Position numbers and translations under genes: made by a program | Notes under the pieces: model-generated | Databases searched by the model: none | What the model was told of the DNA's origin: nothing | The model's input: only the letters and a program-made list of their open reading frames with translations | Part shown: in pieces, positions 1-6,910 of the stretch | Layout: every line of letters begins with the position of its first letter | Numbering within the stretch: the first letter of the stretch is position 1 | From: Gammaproteobacteria bacterium | GTDB lineage: Bacteria; Pseudomonadota; Gammaproteobacteria; SZUA-229 | Assembly: GCA_023136715.1 (NCBI GenBank) | Contig: JAGLQT010000116.1 | Coordinates: 1 to 8,526, forward strand | Length of the DNA: 8,526 nt | Direction of reading: 5' to 3'

Positions 1-413
1 TACGTGATCAAATAAAAAAACAAATTGTCAAAGATAGTGGCGCCAAGCTTTCATTATTATTTCAATCATTCGGTTTCAAGCATGGCACACCTACCGACTC
101 AGACTTTGTTTTTGATGTACGCTGCTTACCCAATCCACATTGGGAACCCAAGCTACGGCCACTAACCGGACTCGACAATGAAGTCGCTGAATTTTTACAG
201 TCACAGGATGAAGTTCAGGACATGCTTGAACATATCCGGCAATTCATGAAAAACTGGATACCCAAATTTGAACAACAAAACCGTTACTATCTCACCGTAT
301 CAATCGGCTGCACCGGCGGTCAGCATCGCTCTGTTTTCATCGCACAACAATTATGCGATGATTTTAATGGCATGATTGATAACGTATCGGTTCGACATAG
401 AGAAATGCAATGA
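1..413 (+). CDS. rapZ: RapZ, C-terminal domain (5' end outside window)
   Basis: This is the 3' part of the gene for RapZ (YvcJ/YhbJ family), a nucleotide-binding protein that in E. coli acts as an RNase E adapter controlling glmS through the small RNAs GlmZ and GlmY. The frame is open from base 3 and gives 136 residues before a TGA, against about 284 for the full E. coli protein. The Walker-type N-terminal half is therefore missing only because of the window edge. Diagnostic motifs are FGFKHGTPTDSDFVFDVRC, LPNPHW and LRPLTGLD, followed by IGCTGGQHRSV near the C-terminus, all hallmarks of the RapZ C-terminal domain. The protein ends in VRHREMQ, without the basic KRKP tail of the E. coli protein. 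The stop codon overlaps the next start as ATGA, so the two genes are probably translationally coupled. The family call is firm. GlmZ/GlmY binding should not be assumed. Confidence 0.96.
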   Translation, partial: RDQIKKQIVKDSGAKLSLLFQSFGFKHGTPTDSDFVFDVRCLPNPHWEPKLRPLTGLDNEVAEFLQSQDEVQDMLEHIRQFMKNWIPKFEQQNRYYLTVSIGCTGGQHRSVFIAQQLCDDFNGMIDNVSVRHREMQ

Positions 414-820
414 GCGTCGCCCTGCTATTAATTTCACATAAAGGCATCGCCAGCAATCTGCTGGACACAGCCTCGTCTATTGTTAATGACAAACCCGTTA
501 ACATGTCCTACGTCGAAGTACCAATGGACGCACCGATCGACACAATGAGAAAGAATATTCAAAAGAAACTGGATCAATTTGATCAAAACAAGGAAGTCTT
601 AATACTGACCGACATCTATGGCGGCACACCCAGCAATCTTGCTAGCTGCTTTATCTCGAATGAAAAAACTGAGCTGGTCAGCGGGTTGAATTTAGCCATG
701 ATTATCAAAGCTATCAATTATAGAAACTTGCCTTTAACTGAACTGGTAGAAAAAATTATCCAGGGTGGTCGCCAAAGCATCGAACAACACAAAGACGAGC
801 ACCCATCATGCCATTATTAA
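410..820 (+). CDS. Stand-alone PTS EIIA of the mannose family
   Basis: This 136-residue cytoplasmic protein matches the EIIA(Man) (ManX N-terminal) fold. It begins with a hydrophobic strand LLLISH, in which His10 is the expected phosphorylation site. Asp68 in LTDIYGGTPSN corresponds to the Asp that contacts the active histidine in E. coli ManX. VSGLNLAMI at about 90-98 is a further family motif. In E. coli ManX the IIA domain is fused to IIB, but here the protein ends after IIA and no IIB, IIC or IID gene is in the window. A regulatory rather than transport role is therefore likely; this is inference. It starts at the ATG that overlaps the rapZ stop, with a weak purine-rich AGAGAA at 399-404. 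Its last 13 bases overlap the HPr gene. Annotation pipelines often call such proteins 'PTS fructose/mannose subunit IIA'. Confidence 0.93.
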   Translation: MSVALLLISHKGIASNLLDTASSIVNDKPVNMSYVEVPMDAPIDTMRKNIQKKLDQFDQNKEVLILTDIYGGTPSNLASCFISNEKTELVSGLNLAMIIKAINYRNLPLTELVEKIIQGGRQSIEQHKDEHPSCHY

Positions 821-1083
821 ATCGCGACATTGAAATCATCAACAAACTGGGCATGCATGCACGTGCTGCCGCAAAATTCGTTAAACTGGCCTCAACTTTT
901 GGAAGCCTGATAGAAATCGAACGTAAGGGACGTCGCGTTAATGGCAAAAGCATCATGGGAGTTATGATGTTAGCAGCCTGTAAAGGCTCAGAAGTCACCC
1001 TTTATGCTGATGGTGACGACGCTGAAGAAGGTCTCGATCAACTCGAACAATTAATCAACAATCGCTTTGACGAAGACGAATAA
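808..1083 (+). CDS. ptsH: Phosphocarrier protein HPr
   Basis: HPr carries phosphate from enzyme I to EIIA proteins. The 91-residue product has the active-site sequence NKLGMHARAA with His17 (His15 in the usual numbering), followed by the regulatory segment NGKSIMGVMMLAA with Ser48 (Ser46 in the usual numbering). That second segment closely resembles the HPr kinase target of Firmicutes and differs from E. coli HPr. An HPr kinase/phosphorylase (HprK) therefore probably exists in this organism, and in many proteobacteria with this gene order it lies just upstream of rapZ. The ATG at 808 lies inside the end of the EIIA gene, 8 bases after a weak CGAG, so translation is probably coupled. The length is close to the usual 85-90 residues, with a short acidic tail (RFDEDE). 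The family call is certain from the motifs. Confidence 0.97.
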   Translation: MPLLNRDIEIINKLGMHARAAAKFVKLASTFGSLIEIERKGRRVNGKSIMGVMMLAACKGSEVTLYADGDDAEEGLDQLEQLINNRFDEDE

Positions 1084-1090
1084 ATTAAAC

Positions 1091-1094
1091 GGAG
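1091..1094 (+). promoter_or_regulatory. Ribosome binding site deciding the TTG start of ptsI
   Basis: GGAG lies 6 bases before the TTG at 1101, an ideal distance. No ATG sits nearby in frame, and the protein aligns with enzyme I from its first residues (SILINGIGVSSGIAIG), so the TTG is taken as the start. Confidence 0.75.
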
Positions 1095-1100
1095 TATTAT

Positions 1101-2855
1101 TTGAGTATTCTTATTAATGGAATCGGAGTATCAAGCGGCATCGCCATTGGCGAAGCTTATGTGTATTCGCGTGAACAAAAAGAAATAAGCAAATATAAAG
1201 TCCCAGCTGCTCAACACAAAAAAGAAATTCGACGATTTAAAAAAGCCTTATCCAATGCCAGCGAGCAGCTGCATGAAATAAAAAACAAAATCGCTGCTGA
1301 TACTCCAGCCGATATTCTGGCTTTCATCGACACACATTTACTGATGCTGGAAGACCCCACTTTTGACGAAGGTACCGTCTCTAATATAAAAGCACTTTCC
1401 TGTAATGCTGAGTGGGCCTTGAACCTGCAAAGCAAGCGTCTGGTCAAAGTCTTTGATGAAATGGACGACCCTTATTTACGTACTCGCAAGGATGATGTGC
1501 TGCACGTTGTTCGCCGTATTCAAAATTGCCTGACTGACACACCGGATCACATCCCCGACGCCAGGCAGTTAAAAGGCCGCATTATTATTGCTGATGACCT
1601 GACTCCGGCCGACACCTTGATGCTACAGCACCAGAAAATTGCTGGCTTTGTCACCGAGTTTGGTGGCCCGCTTTCTCATACTGCCATCTTGTCCAAAAAC
1701 ATTGGCATCCCCGCCATTGTCGGTGCACATCAGGCGCGCCAGTTAATCAAAACGGGTGAGACGCTGATCATTGATGGCCGTCAGGGCATGCTTATCAATT
1801 CGCCGGACAAGCGCTCTCTTAAACATTACCGCGCACTGAGAAAAGAAGAGATAGCGCGAAAAGCACTGTTACACGAGCTAAAAAATGTACCCGCAGTAAC
1901 CCGCGATGGTAAAGCCATTACCTTATACGGCAACATTAACCGTCCTGAAGATATTCGAGCCCTTAGAAAATTTGATGAGACTGGCGTTGGTCTTTACCGT
2001 ACCGAAATGTTATTCATCGAAAAAAATGGATGGCCGGACGAAGAAACCCAGTTTAAAACTTATAAGCGCGCCTTATTCCGACTCAAGGACAAACCCTTAA
2101 CTATTCGCACCATAGACCTAGGGGCAGACAAAGAAATACAGGACACCATTGATCAGGGTCCAATGGCACACAACCCGGCCATGGGTTTACGTGCTATTCG
2201 TCGCTGCATGAAGGAACCGGAATTATTTATTCCACAGCTACGTGCCATCCTTCGCGTTGCCGCCTTAGGCCCGGTGCGCATGATGATCCCCATGCTCACC
2301 AATGTCGAAGAATTGCAGCAGGTGCTTAATCTGATTGAAAAAACCAAACAACAGCTGCGCGCACAAAAAATTCGCTTCGATGAAAACCTGCAGGTCGGCG
2401 CCATGATTGAAGTGCCCGCGGCCGCGCTTTCCGCCGACGCCTTTGCCAAACAGCTCGACTTTCTCTCTATTGGTACTAACGACCTGATTCAGTACACACT
2501 GGCCCTGGATCGCATCGACGATGAGGTCAACTATCTCTACAACCCACTCAACCCGGCCGTGCTAAAACTAATCCAGATGACCATCGATGCCGGCAAACAC
2601 GCACACATCCCGGTTTCGCTCTGCGGCGAGATGGCGAGTAACACCCAGTACACACGACTACTACTGGGCATGGGTCTGGAATATTTCAGTGTACAGGCCA
2701 ACACCCTGCTGGAAGTGAAACACATCATTAATCACAGCAAACTGTCACGACTGCGCCCGCAAATCAAAAAGATACTCGATCATCATTCAACTATCGAAAT
2801 CGAGGCCAAACTCAATCGTCTCAATCAACACGAGTCAGACAAAACCGCCAATTAA
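1101..2855 (+). CDS. ptsI: PEP-protein phosphotransferase (PTS enzyme I)
   Basis: Enzyme I takes phosphate from phosphoenolpyruvate onto a histidine and passes it to HPr. The 584 residues compare with 575 in E. coli. The N-terminal HPr-binding and phosphohistidine part (about 1-230) contains FGGPLSHTAIL with active His193. The C-terminal PEP-binding barrel (about 260-560) keeps GLYRTEMLF (Arg300), IRTIDLGADK (Arg336), MIEVPAA (Glu436), LSIGTNDLIQYTLALDR (Asn460, Asp461, Arg470) and SLCGEMA with the proton-donor Cys508. All expected catalytic residues are therefore present. No GAF domain is attached, which distinguishes it from the nitrogen-branch EI(Ntr), PtsP. It follows ptsH by 17 bases and begins with TTG. 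Its stop is in the same frame as the downstream mgtE. The protein is intact and should power the EIIA encoded two genes upstream. Confidence 0.97.
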   Translation: MSILINGIGVSSGIAIGEAYVYSREQKEISKYKVPAAQHKKEIRRFKKALSNASEQLHEIKNKIAADTPADILAFIDTHLLMLEDPTFDEGTVSNIKALSCNAEWALNLQSKRLVKVFDEMDDPYLRTRKDDVLHVVRRIQNCLTDTPDHIPDARQLKGRIIIADDLTPADTLMLQHQKIAGFVTEFGGPLSHTAILSKNIGIPAIVGAHQARQLIKTGETLIIDGRQGMLINSPDKRSLKHYRALRKEEIARKALLHELKNVPAVTRDGKAITLYGNINRPEDIRALRKFDETGVGLYRTEMLFIEKNGWPDEETQFKTYKRALFRLKDKPLTIRTIDLGADKEIQDTIDQGPMAHNPAMGLRAIRRCMKEPELFIPQLRAILRVAALGPVRMMIPMLTNVEELQQVLNLIEKTKQQLRAQKIRFDENLQVGAMIEVPAAALSADAFAKQLDFLSIGTNDLIQYTLALDRIDDEVNYLYNPLNPAVLKLIQMTIDAGKHAHIPVSLCGEMASNTQYTRLLLGMGLEYFSVQANTLLEVKHIINHSKLSRLRPQIKKILDHHSTIEIEAKLNRLNQHESDKTAN

Positions 2856-2867
2856 CACATAAACTCC

Positions 2868-2882
2868 GTAGCGACATGCTAC
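2868..2882 (+). other. Small inverted repeat and possible promoter in the ptsI-mgtE gap
   Basis: The 87-base gap 2856-2942 contains GTAGC-GACAT-GCTAC, a perfect 5-bp stem with a 5-base loop and no T-run, so it is not a standard terminator. Overlapping its right arm is TGCTACACT (2877-2885), which resembles an extended -10 box (TACACT against TATAAT). I see no good -35 at 16-18 bases. It could give mgtE its own promoter or could be chance. The gap is too short for a magnesium M-box riboswitch. Confidence 0.25.
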
Positions 2883-2942
2883 ACTCATGGCACGCCTCAT
2901 CGCACCCGATTCCGAGTTCTGGGCGAAGTACAAGTTGAAATA

Positions 2943-4304
2943 GTGATGATAGAAGCCAATCAATCAGAAAAAACCGAGAACCAGTTTCAGGCACTCAATC
3001 TGGCACTGAAGACAGGTACCATTCAGCATGCAGCACGCATGTTGAATGAATTGCACTCGGCTGAAATTGCCCATCTTCTGGAATCACTGCCGCACACTGA
3101 ACGTAATCTTATCTGGGAACTGGTTGATCCGGAACGCGAAGGCGCCGTTCTGCTACATTTGGGTGAAGAAGTACGTTCAACCCTGATTGAAGACATGTCA
3201 TTGCAGGATCTGATCAGCGCCACCGAAGGTCTGGATATCGATGATCTGGCCGACTTTATCCAGTCACTGCCGGATCGTGTCACCAATCTGGTACTAACCT
3301 CACTCGATGCCCAGCATCGTGATCGCCTGGAAACTGTACTCTCCTATCCCGAGGACAGCGCCGGTGGTTTAATGAACACCGACACACTGACGGTGCGTTC
3401 TGAAGTAACTCTGGATGTAGTACTACGTTATTTACGCGCTCTGGGTGAAATCCCAAAGAACACTGACAGCCTGATCGTCACCAGCCGAAACAACACATAT
3501 ATCGGTTTGCTACCACTTTCAACACTACTGACATCCGATACCGATCTTACCGTCGGCGATGTTATGACCCGCGAGACTGAATTTATCAAAGCCACCGTGG
3601 AAGATAACGATGTCGCCAAAGTTTTCGAAACTCACGATCTGTTATCCGCACCCGTAGTCGACAAAGAGATGAAACTGCTGGGTCGCATTACCATCGATGA
3701 CGTTGTTGACGTGATTCGTGACGAAGGCGATCACAACGTACTCAGCATGGCCGGCCTGAACGAGGAAGAAGATCTATTCGCACCAGTAGTGCCCAGTGCT
3801 CGTCGTCGAGCGGTCTGGTTGGGCATTAATTTGATCACCGCCTTTATGGCTTCATGGGTGGTCTCAAACTTCGAAGGCACACTGGAAAAAGTCGTCGCCA
3901 TTGCCGTGCTCATGAATGTAGTCGCCAGCATGGGCGGCATTGCCGGCACTCAAACCCTGACACTGGTCATCCGCGGCCTGGCACTAGGTCAGGTCAGCAA
4001 AAGCAATAAACGCTGGTTACTCATCAAGGAAATCGTCGTTGGTTTATTAAACGGCTTTGGCTGGGCACTGGTCATCGCTATCACTGCCGCATTCTGGTTT
4101 GATGATATTAAAATCGGCCTGGTCATTGCCGCCGCCATCATCATCAACCTGTTTATTGCCGCCTTCTCCGGCGTGGCTATCCCTTTGATTATGCGCAAAG
4201 TTAATATTGACCCCGCTATTGCCGGCAGCGTGGTACTAACTACAATAACGGATATTGTCGGTCTGGCTGCATTTTTGGGACTAGCGACTATATTCCTTAT
4301 ATAA
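2943..4304 (+). CDS. mgtE: Magnesium transporter MgtE
   Basis: MgtE is an inner-membrane Mg2+ channel gated by its own cytoplasmic magnesium sensor. The 453 residues show the expected order. An N-terminal helical domain (about 15-135) comes first, then the family motif YPEDSAGGLMNTD (135-147). A CBS pair follows (about 148-265, including VGDVMTRETEFI and APVVDKEMKLLGRITIDDVVD), then a linker helix and about five membrane segments near 290-308, 315-330, 358-385, 390-417 and 426-452. The pore signatures are MGGIAGTQTLTLVIRGLALG (330-349) and DPAIAGSVVLTTITDIVG with Asp437. Starts GTG (2943) and ATG (2946) are adjacent. Neither has a good ribosome binding site; GAAG at 2925-2928 is rather far. 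The frame stays open back to the ptsI stop, but no other start codon occurs there. Following the PTS genes directly, it may be co-transcribed with them. Confidence 0.95.
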   Translation: MMIEANQSEKTENQFQALNLALKTGTIQHAARMLNELHSAEIAHLLESLPHTERNLIWELVDPEREGAVLLHLGEEVRSTLIEDMSLQDLISATEGLDIDDLADFIQSLPDRVTNLVLTSLDAQHRDRLETVLSYPEDSAGGLMNTDTLTVRSEVTLDVVLRYLRALGEIPKNTDSLIVTSRNNTYIGLLPLSTLLTSDTDLTVGDVMTRETEFIKATVEDNDVAKVFETHDLLSAPVVDKEMKLLGRITIDDVVDVIRDEGDHNVLSMAGLNEEEDLFAPVVPSARRRAVWLGINLITAFMASWVVSNFEGTLEKVVAIAVLMNVVASMGGIAGTQTLTLVIRGLALGQVSKSNKRWLLIKEIVVGLLNGFGWALVIAITAAFWFDDIKIGLVIAAAIIINLFIAAFSGVAIPLIMRKVNIDPAIAGSVVLTTITDIVGLAAFLGLATIFLI

Positions 4305-4340
4305 ATAACTAAAAATCATTTACTACGCAGGCGAATTATT

Positions 4341-4937
4341 ATGGAAACTTCAACTATCATCACCCTGGTTGTTATTGCCGTCATTGTTTTTTATGTCATT
4401 GGCATTTTCAACACGCTGGTTAGCTTACGTAACCGCTACCAGAATGCATTCGCTCAAATTGAAGTACAACTAAAACGTCGCTACGACCTCATCCCCAATT
4501 TAATCGAAGTTGCCAAAGGCTACATGCAGCACGAAAGGGAAACATTGGAAAATGTCATCAATGCACGTAATGGTGCCGTTAGTGGTTTAGCTGCTGCTGC
4601 ATCAGACCCCGGTAATGCTCACGCTATACATGAACTGGTGGATGCAGAAGGTGTGCTCAACGGCGCCATGAGCAAACTCAATATCGTCATGGAAGATTAC
4701 CCTGACCTGAAAGCCAATCAAAATATGATGCAACTCAGCGAAGAGCTAACCAGCACTGAAAATAAGGTCGCTTTTGCTCGTCAGGCATTTAACGATCAGG
4801 TCATGGAATACAACACATACAAACAGTCATTCCCGCCTGTAATACTTGCTGCCACTTTTGGCCATGATCACGACGCCACTTTATTAGAGTTTGAGGATAG
4901 CGCAGAAATCCAGGCCGCACCCAAAGTCTCTTTTTAG
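4341..4937 (+). CDS. lemA: LemA family membrane protein
   Basis: The 198-residue protein has one N-terminal membrane helix (about 6-27, rich in V and I) followed by the family signature FNTLVSLRNRYQNAFAQIEV and LKRRYDLIPNLIEVAKGY (about 24-62). Next comes a long helical region with ENVINARN and LTSTENKVAFARQAFNDQVMEYN (about 133-160). This matches LemA across its usual length of about 190-200 residues. The molecular function of LemA is not settled. The family is named from a Listeria antigen, and it is often encoded next to membrane M48 proteases, as here, where the protease gene follows after 20 bases. The last 30 residues are acidic and more variable. The ATG lies 9 bases after a modest CAGG at 4328-4331. 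It sits 36 bases after mgtE and probably belongs to the same transcript. Confidence 0.94.
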   Translation: METSTIITLVVIAVIVFYVIGIFNTLVSLRNRYQNAFAQIEVQLKRRYDLIPNLIEVAKGYMQHERETLENVINARNGAVSGLAAAASDPGNAHAIHELVDAEGVLNGAMSKLNIVMEDYPDLKANQNMMQLSEELTSTENKVAFARQAFNDQVMEYNTYKQSFPPVILAATFGHDHDATLLEFEDSAEIQAAPKVSF

Positions 4938-4957
4938 AAATGACATTTCAGACTTGA
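4937..4957 (+). promoter_or_regulatory. Palindrome and 5-codon mini-ORF before the M48 start
   Basis: The gap between lemA and the protease gene contains GAAATG-A-CATTTC (4937-4949), a perfect 6-bp palindrome around one base. An ATG at 4940 opens a frame of five codons (MTFQT). Its TGA (4955-4957) directly abuts the ATG of the protease gene at 4958 in the same frame. No good ribosome binding site precedes 4958, so translational coupling or re-initiation from lemA or this mini-ORF is possible. Both patterns are short enough to be chance. Confidence 0.25.
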
Positions 4958-6883
4958 ATGAATTTTTTCAAATCGCAGGATATTGCGCGTAAAAATACCC
5001 GATATCTCGTCGTACTGTTTTTACTGGCGATTCTTTCACTGGTTGTTTTGACTAATCTTTTGGTCATTGTAATTTTCAATCACCTCAACGTTAACGTAGC
5101 CAGCCCCGAAATACTCAACAGCCGATTCGACTGGAACACCATCATCATAGTGAGTGCTGGCGTGACCAGCATCATTCTTTTTGGCAGCCTTTATAAAATG
5201 CTATCACTCTCCAGTGGTGGTGCCCGGGTTGCCGAAATGCTGGACGCCGAACTCATCGTTGAAGATAGCGGCGACCACAATAAACAAAAAATTCTCAATG
5301 TTGTCGAAGAAATGGCCATCGCCTCTGGGACACCAGTGCCACCGGTATATCTTCTGGACGAAGACGGCATCAATGCCTTTGCCGCAGGTTACAAGGCCAG
5401 CGATGCGGTCATCGGCATTACCCGTGGTGCCATCGAAAAACTCTCACGCGATCAACTGCAAGGTGTTGTTGCTCACGAGTTCAGTCATATTTTTAACGGC
5501 GATATGAGACTCAATATACGGCTGATTGGCATACTGCACGGCATCACTATTATTGGAACGATTGGTTATTATTTATTGCGATCAAGTAGCCGCTCAAGCC
5601 ATCGACGATCAAAAGATAATAATGGCGGAGGTATTGTATTTTTAGGTCTGGGGCTGATGGTGATTGGTTATGCCGGTACATTTTTCGGCAACCTGATTAA
5701 ATCTGCCGTTAGTCGACAGCGCGAATTTCTGGCCGATGCTTCGGCGGTTCAGTTTACCCGCAATCCCGATGGCATCGCTGGCGCACTCAAACGCATAGGC
5801 GGCAATGCTTCAGGTTCATTAATGGAAAACTCACACACAGCTGAAATCAGCCATGCACTTTTTAGTCAGGGCATCAGCAGCTACCTCGAAGGCCTGTTTG
5901 CCACTCACCCACCCTTGAACGAACGGATACAAAGAATTGACCCCTACTGGAACGGTGAGTTTGAGTATACCCCTGAGCAAGAACAAGCCGAAGTAGTGGA
6001 AGACACTGACACATCAAAACGTGAACAGGTAGCAAAATCAGCTGCTATTTTAGCCACCATCGCCGCTTCTATGGATACCGATGCCGTCACTGAACAGATC
6101 GGTCAACCCTCCATTGAACACCTGAATTATTCGCACAACCTGATCGCTAATATTCCAGATGTTTTAAAAAATGCCGCGCATGAACCCTGTGGCGCCCGTG
6201 CACTTATTTATTTCATGGTACTTGATAAGAACCCTGACCTGCGTAAACAACAGCTACATCATCTGATGGCACACGCCGACCCCGGCGCCTACCAGGAAAC
6301 GGTCAAACTCAACCTCAAAATTGACACTATCGAAAGTGAATATCGCCTGCCACTTATCGACATGGCGCTGTCGAGCCTGCGCCAGCTATCAAAAAAACAA
6401 TATCAGTTATTCAAAAATAACCTGGACATACTGATAAAAATGGATGAAAAGATAAATTTATTTGAATGGGTGATTCAAAAAATAGTGACTCACCATCTTG
6501 ATCGTGTGTTTGAGAAAAAACAGAGAAAAATAAAAAAACACTTAAGCCTGAAAAAAACGCAAAATTCCTGTGCCACATTACTGTCATTACTCACCCATAC
6601 AGGAAAACAACACGGCATTGATAAAGAGCATGCATTCAACCTTGCAAAAAAAGAACTGGGAGACTTCAATATTAAGTTACTGGAAAGAAATGCACTAAAC
6701 CTGAGCATGTTAAATCAGGCACTGGACGAACTCGCACACATCATGCCACTGGAAAAACCACGCTTACTTAAAGCCTGCGCTGTCTGCATTACTGCAGACA
6801 AAATGATCACCATTACCGAGAGCGAATTGTTTCGCGCCATCGCCGACACACTGGATTGCCCTATGCCACCACTGGTGGTTTAA
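4958..6883 (+). CDS. Membrane M48 (HtpX-like) metalloprotease with long C-terminal extension
   Basis: This 641-residue protein is a zinc protease of the M48 family, predicted in the inner membrane with its active site facing the cytoplasm, by analogy with HtpX. Two N-terminal membrane segments lie at about 16-40 and 61-80. The zinc motif is VVAHEFSHIFNGD with His173, Glu174 and His177, and the third ligand is probably Glu256 in SRQREFLADASAV. Further hydrophobic segments lie at 187-207 and 225-247, separated by a Ser/Arg/Asn/Gly-rich loop (208-225). THPPLNERI (316-324) is a typical M48 end motif. HtpX itself stops near 290 residues, whereas this protein continues for another 300 soluble, mostly helical residues. 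That part ends in a segment (about 610-638) with ITITESELFRAIADTLDCPMPP, reminiscent of TerB-like helical domains. The start is the ATG at 4958; ribosome binding is weak. Pairing with lemA supports a joint membrane role. Confidence 0.92.
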   Translation: MNFFKSQDIARKNTRYLVVLFLLAILSLVVLTNLLVIVIFNHLNVNVASPEILNSRFDWNTIIIVSAGVTSIILFGSLYKMLSLSSGGARVAEMLDAELIVEDSGDHNKQKILNVVEEMAIASGTPVPPVYLLDEDGINAFAAGYKASDAVIGITRGAIEKLSRDQLQGVVAHEFSHIFNGDMRLNIRLIGILHGITIIGTIGYYLLRSSSRSSHRRSKDNNGGGIVFLGLGLMVIGYAGTFFGNLIKSAVSRQREFLADASAVQFTRNPDGIAGALKRIGGNASGSLMENSHTAEISHALFSQGISSYLEGLFATHPPLNERIQRIDPYWNGEFEYTPEQEQAEVVEDTDTSKREQVAKSAAILATIAASMDTDAVTEQIGQPSIEHLNYSHNLIANIPDVLKNAAHEPCGARALIYFMVLDKNPDLRKQQLHHLMAHADPGAYQETVKLNLKIDTIESEYRLPLIDMALSSLRQLSKKQYQLFKNNLDILIKMDEKINLFEWVIQKIVTHHLDRVFEKKQRKIKKHLSLKKTQNSCATLLSLLTHTGKQHGIDKEHAFNLAKKELGDFNIKLLERNALNLSMLNQALDELAHIMPLEKPRLLKACAVCITADKMITITESELFRAIADTLDCPMPPLVV

Positions 6884-6910
6884 TTAAACAAGCCACAACG
6901 AGAATAAAAC

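Noticed and set aside
756..998. Open frame on the - strand across the EIIA-HPr junction
   Set aside because: It is antisense to two genes with clear active-site motifs, has no recognisable protein features and no ribosome binding site.
2153..2449. 98-codon - strand frame inside ptsI
   Set aside because: Its composition (Ser, Arg, Cys, Met rich) is that of a shadow of the EI coding frame; no family resemblance.
2856..2942. Possible magnesium riboswitch before mgtE
   Set aside because: The gap is only 87 bases and has no multi-stem structure; an M-box needs considerably more.
3023..3286. - strand frame inside mgtE
   Set aside because: Serine/arginine-rich shadow opposite the conserved MgtE N-terminal domain.
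3930..3950. GGIAGTQ in MgtE in place of the common GGNAG form, as a sign of lost function
   Set aside because: I recall the same Ile variant in other gammaproteobacterial MgtE proteins, and the other pore residues, including Asp437, are kept.
5181..5507. 108-codon + strand frame overlapping the M48 gene
   Set aside because: It overlaps the conserved protease core, including HEFSH, in another frame, and its product resembles nothing known.
6866..6878. CCACC-ACT-GGTGG hairpin at the end of the M48 gene
   Set aside because: Five-bp stem with a 3-base loop, no T-run, inside coding sequence; not convincing as a terminator or attenuator.
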